Positions 16,946 to 25,587 of a stretch of DNA of 64,000 nucleotides are shown piece after piece. The notes below the pieces were generated by a model that was given only the letters and a program-made list of their open reading frames with translations, searched no databases and had not been told where the DNA came from. A program made the translations under genes and the position numbers. The first letter of the stretch is position 1. Every line of letters starts with the position of its first letter. The stretch is from Bradyrhizobium sp. dw_411 (GTDB lineage: Bacteria > Pseudomonadota > Alphaproteobacteria > Rhizobiales > Xanthobacteraceae). The stretch lies in assembly GCF_018449695.1 (NCBI RefSeq), contig NZ_JAAVUY010000014.1:124001-188000 (forward strand). Reading direction: 5' to 3'.

Positions 16946-18373
16946 ATGTCCGATCATCCCGTTCACGCCAAGATTACCGGCCCCATTGTCATGATCGGCT
17001 TCGGCTCGATCGGCAAAGGCACGCTGCCTTTGATCGAACGGCATTTCGAATACGACAAATCGCGCTTCGTCATCATCGATCCGCACGAGGACGGCGAGAT
17101 CGCGAAAGAGCACGGCGTACGCTTCATCAAGCAGGCCGTCACCAAGGACAATTATCACGAAGTGCTGGTGCCGCTGTTGACCGCCGGCGGCGGCCAGGGC
17201 TTTTGCGTCAACCTGTCGGTGGACACCTCCTCGGTCGACATCATGACGATGTGCCGCGAGATCGGCGCGCTTTACATCGACACCGTCGTGGAGCCGTGGC
17301 TCGGCTTCTACTTTGATAAGAACATCGGTCCCGAAAAGCGCTCGAACTACGCGCTGCGCGAGACGCTTTTGGCGGCCAAGCACAGGAGCCCGGGCGGTCC
17401 GACCGCGGTCTCTACCTGCGGCGCCAATCCCGGCATGGTGTCCTGGTTCGTCAAGCAGGCGCTGCTCGACATCGCGCGCGACACCAACACCCCCTACAAC
17501 GAGCCGAAGAGCCGAGAAGGCTGGGGCCAGCTCGCCCACAAGCTCGGCGTCAAGGGCATCCATATCGCCGAGCGCGACACCCAGCGATCCAAGAAGCCGA
17601 AGCCGATGAACGTGTTCGTCAACACCTGGTCGGTCGAGGGCTTCGTGTCCGAGGGCATGCAGCCGGCCGAACTGGGCTGGGGCACCCACGAAACATGGAT
17701 GCCGGACAACGGCCGCGCCCATACCGAGGGCTGCGGTGCTGCGATCTATCTGCTGCAACCTGGCGCCAACACCCGCGTGCGCTCCTGGTGCCCGACCCCG
17801 GGTGCGCAATACGGTTTCCTGGTCACTCACAATGAGTCGATTTCGATCGCCGATTATTTCACGGTGCGCGACGGCCAGAAGGTGATCTACCGCCCGACCT
17901 GCCACTATGCCTATCACCCCGCCAACGACGCGGTGCTGTCGCTGCACGAAATGTTCGGCGCGACCGGCAAGATGCAGCCGAAATGGCACATTTTGGATGA
18001 AAACGAGATCGAGGACGGCATCGACGAACTCGGCGTCTTGATCTATGGCCACGGCAAGAACGCCTATTGGTACGGCTCGCAGCTCTCGATCGAGGAAACC
18101 CGCAAGATCGCGCCCTATCAGAACGCCACCGGCATGCAGGTGTCGTCGGCAGTGCTGGCCGGCATGGTATGGGCGCTGGAAAATCCCACCGCCGGAATCG
18201 TCGAAGCCGACGAGCTGGATTTCCGCCGCTGCCTCGAAATCCAGACGCCGTATCTCGGCCCGGTCAAAGGCTATTACACCGACTGGACGCCGCTCTCCGA
18301 CCGGCCCGGATTGTTCCCGGAAGACATCGATACGTCGGATCCGTGGCAATTTCGGAATGTGCTGGTGCGGTGA
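16946..18373 (+). CDS. hss: homospermidine synthase
   Basis: This NAD-dependent enzyme makes sym-homospermidine from putrescine, the main long polyamine of this bacterial group. The 475-residue product opens with the dinucleotide-binding motif GPIVMIGFGSIGKGTLPLIERHF, continues with CVNLSVDTSSVDIMTMCREIGALYIDTVVEPW and CGANPGMVSWFVKQAL, and ends with PYLGPVKGYYTDWTPL. Length is right for bacterial Hss. With the upstream ornithine decarboxylase it supplies a complete ornithine-to-homospermidine route. The start is ATG 16946 with CCGGAG nearby. Confidence 0.97.
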   Translation: MSDHPVHAKITGPIVMIGFGSIGKGTLPLIERHFEYDKSRFVIIDPHEDGEIAKEHGVRFIKQAVTKDNYHEVLVPLLTAGGGQGFCVNLSVDTSSVDIMTMCREIGALYIDTVVEPWLGFYFDKNIGPEKRSNYALRETLLAAKHRSPGGPTAVSTCGANPGMVSWFVKQALLDIARDTNTPYNEPKSREGWGQLAHKLGVKGIHIAERDTQRSKKPKPMNVFVNTWSVEGFVSEGMQPAELGWGTHETWMPDNGRAHTEGCGAAIYLLQPGANTRVRSWCPTPGAQYGFLVTHNESISIADYFTVRDGQKVIYRPTCHYAYHPANDAVLSLHEMFGATGKMQPKWHILDENEIEDGIDELGVLIYGHGKNAYWYGSQLSIEETRKIAPYQNATGMQVSSAVLAGMVWALENPTAGIVEADELDFRRCLEIQTPYLGPVKGYYTDWTPLSDRPGLFPEDIDTSDPWQFRNVLVR

Positions 18374-18385
18374 GGACCATGCCAC

Positions 18386-18494
18386 GTCATTCCGGGGCGA
18401 TGCGGAGCATCGAACCCGGAATCTAGAGATCGTTTGCGATCTTTTCCCTTATATCGAGATTCCGGGTTCGCGCTCACGCGCGCCCCGGAATGAC
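18386..18494. repeat. nested palindromic intergenic repeat
   Basis: Exact terminal inverted repeats GTCATTCCGGGGCG and CGCCCCGGAATGAC enclose a second pair, GAACCCGGAATCT and AGATTCCGGGTTC. The 109-bp element directly follows hss and could act as its transcription end as well as a REP-like mobile or boundary element. Confidence 0.85.
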
Positions 18495-18509
18495 GGTACC
18501 CTTCCCGCA

Positions 18510-18995
18510 TCACTCCCCGACTCTGCGCGTAGCCATCAACCAGCCGCGCGTATCGTCAGGCTTACCCGCCACAAAGTCGACCAGCACCCTTCGACACCGG
18601 ATGAGCCCGTTCAGACCGAAACAGGGCTCCAGCTCAAACTCGTAATCTTTGGCTGACGGGTCGAGCCCATAAAAGGGAGTCCGTTCGGGGCGCTCCGGCG
18701 CGCGCCGAAGTAGCAGGCCCAGGATAACATTCTGATGGCTGAAGCCACTCAGTTGAAGGTCGATGATATCTTCGAGGGCAAAGGTAATGACGGCATGCTT
18801 ATCGAGGACGAAGCGGCCGCGATCATCTATCTCGCTCGTGATATTCCAGGCATGAATGACCAGCATGCTCGGGGCTCGGCGGCGCAAGCCAAAACTCACG
18901 ATTTCCGCATTATGAAAATCTGGTACCTGACCGAACCACGCAATGAGATTAGAGCCACCGGGGATGCTGGCGTAAACTGTCTCGGCTTCGTTCAT
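18510..18995 (-). CDS. hypothetical protein, possibly Imm50-like
   Basis: The 161-residue product has no signal peptide or membrane segment. It contains FHNAEIVSFGLRRR near the start and ITFALEDIIDLQLSGFSHQNVILGLLLRR in the middle. That central pattern (strand with D-L-x-L-x-G-F-x-H-Q-N-V-I) recalls the Imm50 family of small orphan immunity proteins, but the resemblance is from memory and weak. No toxin gene is adjacent. The start at ATG 18995 is preferred over TTG 19040. It lies between two palindromic repeats, as acquired orphan genes often do. Confidence 0.45.
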   Translation of the reverse strand: MNEAETVYASIPGGSNLIAWFGQVPDFHNAEIVSFGLRRRAPSMLVIHAWNITSEIDDRGRFVLDKHAVITFALEDIIDLQLSGFSHQNVILGLLLRRAPERPERTPFYGLDPSAKDYEFELEPCFGLNGLIRCRRVLVDFVAGKPDDTRGWLMATRRVGE

Positions 18996-19159
18996 GTTCC
19001 GCAGAAGAACAATCCCGCTTGGCCGGTCAAGCAAGTCCAATTCTGATGGTTAGCCAAACGTCGCCAGGCGAGATTCTTTAATGCGCCATCGGGGATCAGG
19101 AATTCGCACTCACGCGCGACCGATTGAGGGGGATCTAGTCCCAGCGCAAAGCTCATTTT

Positions 19160-19229
19160 GTCATACGCGGGCTTGACCCGCGTATCCATCACTAAAAAGA
19201 TGGATCACCGGGTCAAGCCCGGTGATGAC
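19160..19229. repeat. double-palindrome intergenic repeat
   Basis: The outer ends are GTCAT and ATGAC. Each arm is itself palindromic (ACGCGGGCTTGACCCGCGT; CACCGGGTCAAGCCCGGTG), and ATCCATC pairs with GATGGAT across the centre. It sits downstream of the acetoacetate decarboxylase gene and may serve as its transcription end. Confidence 0.8.
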
Positions 19230-19245
19230 GGTCTGAGAACAATCG

Positions 19246-19986
19246 TCACTTCGCCAGATAATCGAACGCGACGCTCCCAAGGCCCAAGGTCAAATCTGCC
19301 TTGAAATGCAGCGCCGAGAGCACTTCGCGCACCGGCAACCGGGCGACGTCGGCCAGCGCATGCGGAAACAGGCCAAGCGCGGCGGGACCGGTCCACGCCT
19401 CTTTCAGGGTGATGTCCTCAAGGCTGAAGCGGACCAATTCGCAGATCCGCGGGCTGCCGTCGACATGTGGAATGATCTTCAGAATGAAGTTCGGCGCCTT
19501 CATGCTTTTCAGCACGGTGTCGTGATCGACATAGCGGTGCTTGTAGCCCATGGTCGCGGAGGCGCAGAGCACCGAGCCGTAATGCAGCGTGCCCACCAGC
19601 ACGTCGCTCTCGACCTCGATCTTCGGAGTCGCGCGTTTTTTTGGAAATCCCCAGAGCTCGCGGCCACCAGCGATCGGCGCATCGTCGTCGAGATACATCG
19701 CGTGGGTATAGGCGCCCTCTTCACCGTTGAAGCGGACCGGGATCACCTGCCCGGTTTCGGTGTAGTCGCCGAAGCCGGTGGAATCGGGCATCCGGATGAA
19801 TTCATATTTCACTACGGAATCCGTGATCTCGAGCGGCTCCGGCACCACGGCGGCGAGCGCTTCCGGATCGGTGCGGTAGGTGATGACGAAATATTCGCGA
19901 TTATAAAAACGATAGGGTCCCGGCGGGAACGAAGGGTTGGTAAGCGGCATCGAATAGGCGTTGCGCCTGACGTCGTCGATCTTCAT
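19246..19986 (-). CDS. adc: acetoacetate decarboxylase
   Basis: The enzyme decarboxylates acetoacetate to acetone through a Schiff base. The 246-residue protein has the usual family length and the active-site segment GGRELWGFPKKRAT, with Lys116/Lys117 matching the Schiff-base lysine and its pKa-lowering neighbour, plus the conserved Glu-rich EYFVITYRTDPEALAAVVPEPL near the start. It appears monocistronic, between two palindromic repeats. Members of the superfamily can have other substrates, but the canonical lysine pair favours the classical activity. Confidence 0.92.
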   Translation of the reverse strand: MKIDDVRRNAYSMPLTNPSFPPGPYRFYNREYFVITYRTDPEALAAVVPEPLEITDSVVKYEFIRMPDSTGFGDYTETGQVIPVRFNGEEGAYTHAMYLDDDAPIAGGRELWGFPKKRATPKIEVESDVLVGTLHYGSVLCASATMGYKHRYVDHDTVLKSMKAPNFILKIIPHVDGSPRICELVRFSLEDITLKEAWTGPAALGLFPHALADVARLPVREVLSALHFKADLTLGLGSVAFDYLAK

Positions 19987-20123
19987 TGACCTGCCCTCAT
20001 CTGTTCATCCGCGCAACCGCGCGCTCGATGGCGCAGAGTATGCGACAGCCGGTGGGAACAATCGAGGCCGTAAAATCGGCAGGTAGGATCAAATCATTGT
20101 TGGAAGTTGCGCAGAGCTGCGAT

Positions 20124-20229
20124 CCTCATCCTGAGGAGCGCGCTCTTGCGCGCGTCTCGAAGGATGGAGGCAACATTCGGACTCGCGGCCATCCTTCGTG
20201 ACGCGGCAAAGCCGCTCCTCAGGATGAGG
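20124..20229. repeat. palindromic intergenic repeat
   Basis: CCTCATCCTGAGGAGC and GCTCCTCAGGATGAGG are exact 16-bp inverted repeats at the ends of a 106-bp element. Inner blocks GAAGGATG and CATCCTTC also pair. Another REP-like element, between adc and the next minus-strand gene. Confidence 0.85.
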
Positions 20230-20250
20230 GCTGAATGTCCAGCGCGACCC

Positions 20251-20595
20251 CTACTTTTCCTTGATCGGCGGCGCGATTTTTTCCGCCGGAGCCGGGGGCA
20301 ATGACGGCGCGGTCCCGGTAGTCTGTCCCGCTGCACCGGGTTGCGCGGGCTGGGGTGAAACCTCGGTGGGCCGCGCGCCGGTCGGGGCCGGATCGGCCGG
20401 CGCCGACGGCCTGGTTTCCGCACCCGGCGAAGACTGCAGCGGCTGCGTGGCCTGTGCGACCTGTGAATTGGCGATCTGAGAACCGCGCGCCGAAAGCTGG
20501 GTCAACGAAAGACCCGAGATGACCAGCCCCGACGCGATGATCACCGCAGCGAGCCAGAAATCCCTGGTGGCGTTTTTCCCGTTATCCCTGAGCAT
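20251..20595 (-). CDS. hypothetical single-pass membrane protein with Pro/Ala-rich tail
   Basis: The 114-residue product has one transmembrane segment (FWLAAVIIASGLVISGLSL, about residues 13-31) and then a low-complexity tail rich in proline, alanine, glutamine and threonine, ending EKIAPPIKEK. The tail presumably lies in the periplasm. ATG 20595 (MLRDNGKNATRD) is chosen; a GTG at 20634 would add 13 residues. I do not recognise a family. It is downstream of the zinc operon on the same strand, with 115 bp between. Confidence 0.55.
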   Translation of the reverse strand: MLRDNGKNATRDFWLAAVIIASGLVISGLSLTQLSARGSQIANSQVAQATQPLQSSPGAETRPSAPADPAPTGARPTEVSPQPAQPGAAGQTTGTAPSLPPAPAEKIAPPIKEK

Positions 20596-20710
20596 ATTGT
20601 TCACCGCGAAGTTGTTCGCGATATCAACTGTCACCGGGGTTTATCGTTCCCTGAGGAAATTCAGGCACGGTTGTCCTGCGCGGAAATGTTCCCGTCCTGA
20701 CGCACCATTT

Positions 20711-21727
20711 TTACAGCGCCAGCAGCCCAGCGTCGCCCTCTTCGTCGGCGAAGGCCAGCAGCGTGCCTTTAGCGTTCCAGGCCAGTGCCGATACCGGCGC
20801 GGTGCCGTTTTTGCGCACCAGAATTTCAGCACCGTCCTGCAGCCGCACCATCAGGATGGTGCCGTCGCTGTAGCCCGCCGCAAAAATATCCTGCTTCGGA
20901 TGACAGGCGACCATGGACGCGCGCGCCTGCAGCGGCGCCAGCATCGCGGGCTCCTTGCCCATCGGCCCGTCCTTGCTGGCGAACGGCCACAGGATGACGC
21001 TGTCAGCCCCTGAGGTGGCCAGTGCTTTGCCGCCGGCGCTCCACGACATCGACCGGACGCGCCCGGGATAACCGGTCATGCGCATGTGCCGGCTATCGGC
21101 GAGGCGCCAGCCATGCAGCGCTGGCTCGTGCATCGCAGTGACCAGAAACTTGTTGTCGGGGCTGAACACCACACCGAGATGCGAGCCCGCCCATTCCAGC
21201 ACTTCCGCCGACCCGACCATGTTGGGAAACCACAGCGTCACGCCGTTGTAATGGGCGATAGCCAGCCGCAGCCCCTTGGGTGCAAACACCAGGCCCCCGA
21301 CTGTCGAGGGCACCTCGAAAGATTTGTCCTCGCCTTTGCCGGTGTGGACAAAGGCGGTCTTGCCCACCGACCACGCCACGACGCCATCGGGATGCAACGC
21401 GACATTGTCGATCCAGCGCCGCTTGGCGTCGGTCGCGAGCAGCACAACTTCGCCTTTGGCGTTGAGCGAAACCAGCTTTCCGTCATCGCCGCCCAGGACA
21501 ATACGCCCACTGTCGGCGGCTGCGCACAGGATGCCGCCGCCGTGGACGGACACGCGGGAGATATCTCCCTGCCCGCTGACCATCGCGACGCTTTCCTCAG
21601 CGCCGACAAAGGCCGCGGTGTCACCAAGGAAGTGCACCGAAGTGACGGCCATTCCGATTGCGACCGGAACCACCTTGTCGGTGACGGAAATGATGGAGGC
21701 GGCCTCGCCCGGATCGAACTCTTTCAT
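20711..21727 (-). CDS. WD40 repeat protein (zinc operon)
   Basis: The 338-residue product is built of WD40-like blades (for example GGILCAAADSGRIVLGGDDGKLVSLN; VVFSPDNKFLVTAMHEPALHGWRL; SMSWSAGGKALATSGADSVILWPF; ALAWNAKGTLLAFADEEGDAGLLAL), forming a probable seven-bladed propeller. There is no signal peptide, so it is cytoplasmic, unlike the periplasmic propeller zinc chaperone AztD. Its ATG shares a base with the stop of the COG0523 GTPase gene (TGATG), so translation is coupled. A scaffold or partner for the GTPase is my inference. Confidence 0.85.
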   Translation of the reverse strand: MKEFDPGEAASIISVTDKVVPVAIGMAVTSVHFLGDTAAFVGAEESVAMVSGQGDISRVSVHGGGILCAAADSGRIVLGGDDGKLVSLNAKGEVVLLATDAKRRWIDNVALHPDGVVAWSVGKTAFVHTGKGEDKSFEVPSTVGGLVFAPKGLRLAIAHYNGVTLWFPNMVGSAEVLEWAGSHLGVVFSPDNKFLVTAMHEPALHGWRLADSRHMRMTGYPGRVRSMSWSAGGKALATSGADSVILWPFASKDGPMGKEPAMLAPLQARASMVACHPKQDIFAAGYSDGTILMVRLQDGAEILVRKNGTAPVSALAWNAKGTLLAFADEEGDAGLLAL

Positions 21728-22770
21728 CACGTGGTGATACAGCTTTCGAACCCGTCGCGGATGGTCTGCTCCGGCAGTTCACGGCCGATGAAGACCAGAC
21801 GGCTCTCGCGCGCCTCGCCGTCTTTCCAGGCCCGCTGATGATCGCCCTCGAGCATCATATGAACGCCCTGGAAAACATAACGCTCGTCATCGTCGGTGAA
21901 AGCCAAAATACCCTTCGAGCGCAAAATCTTCTGGCCCTCGACGGCGACGAGGTTTTGCAGCCAGGGCATGAATTTGGAGGGATCGAGCAGCTTGTCGGTG
22001 CGCAGCGACAGCGATTGCATGTCCTCGTCATGATAATGCTTCAGGCCACCATGGTTGTGGCCGTGATCGTGGCCATGATGATGGTCATGGTCGTGATGAT
22101 CGTGGTCGTCGCCGGCCTCGAGAAATTCCGGCTCGATCTCCAGAATGCGATCGAGATCGAACGCGCCGCGCTCCAGCACGTCCGACAACGCAACCTGACA
22201 ACGTTCGGTCCGGTGCAGCTTGGCATAGGGATTGATGCCGCGAATTCGCGCTTCGACTTCGGCGAGTTCGGCCTTCGAGACGAGGTCGGTCTTGTTGAGC
22301 ACAATGACGTCGGCAAACGCGATCTGGTTCTTGGCTTCCGGCGCGTCCTTGAGCCGGTCGCTCAGCCATTTCGCATCGGCCACGGTCACGACTGCATCGA
22401 GCCGCGCGTTCTTCTGCACGTCCTCATCGACAAAGAAGGTCTGCGCCACCGGCGCCGGATCGGCGAGCCCGGTCGTCTCGACGATGATCGCGTCGAATTT
22501 GCCTTTACGTTTCATCAGCCCGTCGAGGATGCGCACGAGGTCGCCGCGCACGGTGCAGCAGACGCAGCCATTGTTCATCTCGAAGACTTCTTCGTCGGCG
22601 CCGATGATCAGGTCATTGTCGATGCCGATTTCGCCGAATTCATTGACGATCACTGCGTATTTCTTGCCGTGGTTTTCCGACAGGATGCGGTTCAAAAGCG
22701 TGGTTTTGCCGGCGCCGAGATAGCCCGTCAGCACGGTCACGGGAATTTTTGAAGACGTCAGATCTGGCAT
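21727..22770 (-). CDS. COG0523/CobW family zinc-associated GTPase
   Basis: The 347-residue metal-chaperone GTPase has Walker A GYLGAGKTTLLNRIL (residues 17-30), the metal-binding GCVCC motif (Cys69, 71, 72), NKTD for guanine specificity, and a C-terminal CobW domain. Between them is an extreme His/Asp stretch (DDHDHHDHDHHHGHDHGHNHGG). Proteins of this type (ZNG1, YeiR, ZigA) deliver zinc to client enzymes under zinc starvation. The location at the end of a zinc ABC operon supports zinc rather than cobalt. CGGAG precedes the ATG at 22770. Confidence 0.93.
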   Translation of the reverse strand: MPDLTSSKIPVTVLTGYLGAGKTTLLNRILSENHGKKYAVIVNEFGEIGIDNDLIIGADEEVFEMNNGCVCCTVRGDLVRILDGLMKRKGKFDAIIVETTGLADPAPVAQTFFVDEDVQKNARLDAVVTVADAKWLSDRLKDAPEAKNQIAFADVIVLNKTDLVSKAELAEVEARIRGINPYAKLHRTERCQVALSDVLERGAFDLDRILEIEPEFLEAGDDHDHHDHDHHHGHDHGHNHGGLKHYHDEDMQSLSLRTDKLLDPSKFMPWLQNLVAVEGQKILRSKGILAFTDDDERYVFQGVHMMLEGDHQRAWKDGEARESRLVFIGRELPEQTIRDGFESCITT

Positions 22771-22803
22771 ATCTACTCCGGAACAGTATCGCGGGCGCCG
22801 GCA

Positions 22804-22820
22804 GCAGGGAGGGCCCCTGC
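22804..22820 (-). other. small hairpin between binding-protein and GTPase genes
   Basis: GCAGGG and CCCTGC form a 6-bp stem around AGGGC in the 70-bp gap. It has no U-tract. It may be a processing or partial-termination site that lowers expression of the last two genes relative to the transporter. Confidence 0.3.
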
Positions 22821-22840
22821 CCTGGAAAGAAGGCTCCTGC

Positions 22841-23722
22841 CTAGTTCGCCAGCGCGCTCGTCAGGGCCTTTATATTGTGCCTGACCATGTCAATGTAAGT
22901 GGGGGCAACGCCCTTTTCGTCCGTCAGGGCGTCAGAATAGAGCGTTCCGCCGACCTTGGCGCCGGTCTCGGCCGAGATCCGGCGCATCAGCCGGTCATCG
23001 CTGATATTCTCGAGAAAAACCGCCGGAATCCCCGATTTTTTGACTTGGGTAATGATCTTCGCAATGTCCCGGGCGCTCACCTCGGATTCGGTGGAAACCC
23101 CGAGCGGAGCGATAAACTCGATGCCATAGCCGGCGGCGAAATAGCCGAAGGCGTCATGGGTGGATATCACCTTGCGGCGGCCTGGCGGAATTTGCGCGAT
23201 GGCTTGCCGCACCTCGCGGTCGAGCCCGTCGAGTTTTGTCAGGTAGTTTTCCGCATTGGCCTTGAAGGCCCCGGCGTCCGCCGGATCGGCAGCCATCAGC
23301 GCGTCGCGGATATTGGCGACGTAGATTTTAGCATTGGCGACGGATTGCCAGGCATGCGGATCGGCGTCAGAGCCCAATTTGAGCGGCGCGATGCCCTGGG
23401 TTGCCGTGACGATCGAGGCCTTGCTGCCGGAGGCCTGCAGCAGCCGCGGCAGCCAGCCTTCGAGACCGAAACCGTTGATCACCAGAAGCTTCGCATCCGC
23501 GATGGTCTTGGCGTCCGCCGGCGCCGGCGTATAGACGTGGACGTCGCCATCGGGGCCCACCAAAGAGGTGACGCTGACGCGCTCACCGCCGACATTGCGG
23601 ACGAAATCACCCAGGATCGAAAAGCTGGTGACGACGTTGAGGCGGTCTTGCGCGCGCGCGGGCGATAGCGTCGCCGACACCACGAGCGCCAGAAGAATGA
23701 GCCAGGCCTTAGGTCGCCGCAT
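22841..23722 (-). CDS. znuA: zinc (cluster A-I) ABC transporter substrate-binding protein
   Basis: A 293-residue periplasmic metal-binding protein with a signal peptide (WLILLALVVSATLSPARA, cut near residue 24). Putative metal ligands are His62 in GDVHVY, His123 in DPHAW, His189 in STHDAFGYF and Asp264 in TLYSDAL, the standard three-His-plus-acid set of zinc/manganese binding proteins. The His-rich loop typical of E. coli ZnuA is missing, which makes the protein more like AztC/TroA types. It follows the permease gene by 10 bp. Zinc is favoured by the COG0523 neighbour and the Zur-like site. Confidence 0.92.
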   Translation of the reverse strand: MRRPKAWLILLALVVSATLSPARAQDRLNVVTSFSILGDFVRNVGGERVSVTSLVGPDGDVHVYTPAPADAKTIADAKLLVINGFGLEGWLPRLLQASGSKASIVTATQGIAPLKLGSDADPHAWQSVANAKIYVANIRDALMAADPADAGAFKANAENYLTKLDGLDREVRQAIAQIPPGRRKVISTHDAFGYFAAGYGIEFIAPLGVSTESEVSARDIAKIITQVKKSGIPAVFLENISDDRLMRRISAETGAKVGGTLYSDALTDEKGVAPTYIDMVRHNIKALTSALAN

Positions 23723-23732
23723 GTACTCGCCC

Positions 23733-24602
23733 CTATGCTTCGAGATGACGGCCGGGGAACATCTGCCGGATCACGCCGCTGACGCTGCCGAACAATACCG
23801 AGGCCATGTACAAAAGCGCCGCCACCAGAATGATCGCGGGGCCCGACGGCACCTTGGTCTGAAACGACAGCACCAAACCAGCATAGCCAGACACAATGGC
23901 GCTCACGACCGCGATGCAGATCATGCCGGTGATATCGCGCGACCAGAACCGCGCGATGCCCGCCGGCAAGATCATCAGCCCCACCGCCAGCAAGGTGCCA
24001 AGCGCCTGGAAGCCGTTGACGAGATTGACCACCACCAATGCCAGAAACGCCAGATGCGCGGGCGCACCGGCGCGGCTGACGGTGCGCAGGAACAGCGGAT
24101 CGACGCTTTCGATCACCAGCGGGCGATAGATTACCGCCAGCACGATCAGTGTGATGGTGGCGTTGCACGCGATCATCAGCAGGGTCGGGTTATCCATCGC
24201 CAGGATGTTTCCGAACAGCACATGCAGTAGATCGATATTGGTGCCTTTGATAGAGACGATGGTCACGCCCAGCGCCAATGACGCCAGATAGAATGTCGCC
24301 AGCGAGGCATCTTCCTTGAGTTCGGTGGCACGCGCGACTACGCCGGAGAGAATCGCGACCGTAAAGCCCGCGATCAAACCGCCGGCCGTCATCGCGAACA
24401 GATTGAGGCCCGACAGCAGGAAACCGATCGCGGCCCCCGGCAGGATCGCATGCGCCATCGCATCGCCAACCAGGCTCATCCGCCGCAGCATCAGGAACAC
24501 ACCGATCGGGGCGCCGCCCAGCGCCAGTGCGATCACGGCGGCCAGCGCCCGGCGCATGAATTCGAATTCGGTAAAAGGCGCGATCAGCGCATCATAGATC
24601 AT
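23733..24602 (-). CDS. znuB: zinc ABC transporter permease
   Basis: A 289-residue ABC-3 family integral membrane protein with about eight hydrophobic helices. Visible family features are LRRMSLVGDAMAHAILPGAAIGFLLSG near the N-terminus and LVGFQALGTLLAVGLMILPAGIARFW-like sequence (VNLVNGFQALGTLLAVGLMILPAGIARFW) in the centre. It forms the channel with the ATPase encoded 18 bp upstream. The start is ATG 24602. Confidence 0.93.
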   Translation of the reverse strand: MIYDALIAPFTEFEFMRRALAAVIALALGGAPIGVFLMLRRMSLVGDAMAHAILPGAAIGFLLSGLNLFAMTAGGLIAGFTVAILSGVVARATELKEDASLATFYLASLALGVTIVSIKGTNIDLLHVLFGNILAMDNPTLLMIACNATITLIVLAVIYRPLVIESVDPLFLRTVSRAGAPAHLAFLALVVVNLVNGFQALGTLLAVGLMILPAGIARFWSRDITGMICIAVVSAIVSGYAGLVLSFQTKVPSGPAIILVAALLYMASVLFGSVSGVIRQMFPGRHLEA

Positions 24603-24620
24603 CGTGACAGATCCATGCGC

Positions 24621-25382
24621 TCAGGCGGCCCGCGAGGGCGCATCGTGGACCGCGCAGGCGGCCGCACCCTCGTCGAACGCCTCGCACATCCGGCGCGCTT
24701 GGAGAAGATTTTCAGCGGTCAGCACATCGGCGGTTTTGCCCCAGGCCACCGGCCCGCGTGCCAATAGCAGCGTGTCGGGGAAATTGGCGCGCACCAGATC
24801 CATATCGTGCAGCGCAGCCAGCACCGTGCGCCCTTCGGTGTGCCAGCGCCGCACCAGCGCCAGCAGATCGTCCGAGGTCTTGGCGTCGATTGCGTTCAGA
24901 GGCTCGTCCAGCACGATCAGGCGCGCGTCCTGCAACAGCACCCGCGCGAACAGCAGGCGCTGCATCTGACCGCCGGACAGCGTGCCGATGCCGCGGTTCT
25001 CAAAGCCGCTGAGGCCAACCGAAGCGAGCGCCTGCGCAATCCTGTCGCGTGATTTTCGATCGCCCATACCGCCGAAAAAGCCGGTCGAACGCCACAATCC
25101 CGTGCCGACAAAGTCAAACACCGAGATCGGAAAGCTGCGGTCGATGTCCGCGGTCTGCGGCAGATAGGCGATATCCCTGACATCGAGATCGCCGGTCAGA
25201 ATGCTGCCTGCCAGCGGCTTGAGGATACCGACAATGCCGCGAAACAAGGTCGACTTGCCAGCGCCGTTCGGGCCGACGATCGCCAGCAACGCGCCGGGCG
25301 TAACGTCGCCGTTGAGGTGATGCACCGCCGGATGCCGGTCATAGCCCAGCGTGACATCGCGAAATTGCAGGGACGCGGCCAT
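24621..25382 (-). CDS. znuC: zinc ABC transporter ATP-binding protein
   Basis: The 253-residue ATPase has Walker A GPNGAGKSTLFRGI, Q-loop YLPQTADIDRSFP, signature TLSGGQMQRLLFARVLLQ, Walker B LIVLDEPLNAID and the switch histidine ALHDMDLV. The AYLPQ-type Q-loop is typical of metal-uptake transporters. ATG 25382 (MAASLQFRDVTLGY) starts two bases past the stop of the upstream His-rich gene; the in-frame extension beyond it overlaps that gene and is not real. Confidence 0.93.
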   Translation of the reverse strand: MAASLQFRDVTLGYDRHPAVHHLNGDVTPGALLAIVGPNGAGKSTLFRGIVGILKPLAGSILTGDLDVRDIAYLPQTADIDRSFPISVFDFVGTGLWRSTGFFGGMGDRKSRDRIAQALASVGLSGFENRGIGTLSGGQMQRLLFARVLLQDARLIVLDEPLNAIDAKTSDDLLALVRRWHTEGRTVLAALHDMDLVRANFPDTLLLARGPVAWGKTADVLTAENLLQARRMCEAFDEGAAACAVHDAPSRAA

Positions 25383-25384
25383 GT

Positions 25385-25579
25385 TCACCTCATCGCCAGC
25401 CAGACGATGACCCATAATCCGGCGCTGACCGCGAGCGCCGCACTGACGCGGGACATCACGGTCATGCGCAGGATCGACCAAGGGGCCGCTTGCGCCGGGT
25501 GCGGCGAAGCCGGGCCGTGGCTGTGGGCATGGGTATGCCCATGGTCATGGCCGTGAGTGTGGGTATGGGAGTGCACCAT
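25385..25579 (-). CDS. His-rich single-pass mini-protein, first gene of the zinc operon
   Basis: The 64-residue protein has 11 histidines among its first 27 residues, alternating with T, G, S and D (MVHSHTHTHGHDHGHTHAHS), then a linker and one transmembrane segment (AALAVSAGLWVIVWLAMR). The histidines could sit on either face of the membrane and bind zinc for the adjoining transporter or GTPase. There is no ribosome-binding site: the ATG is only about 9 bp from the Zur-like palindrome, and a TATAAT on the minus strand (25599-25594) would give a nearly leaderless mRNA. I do not recognise a named family. Confidence 0.7.
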   Translation of the reverse strand: MVHSHTHTHGHDHGHTHAHSHGPASPHPAQAAPWSILRMTVMSRVSAALAVSAGLWVIVWLAMR

Positions 25580-25587
25580 GGAATAAG

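Noticed and set aside
20711..21727. Identifying the WD40 protein as the periplasmic zinc chaperone AztD
   Set aside because: It lacks a signal peptide and is translationally coupled to a cytoplasmic GTPase.
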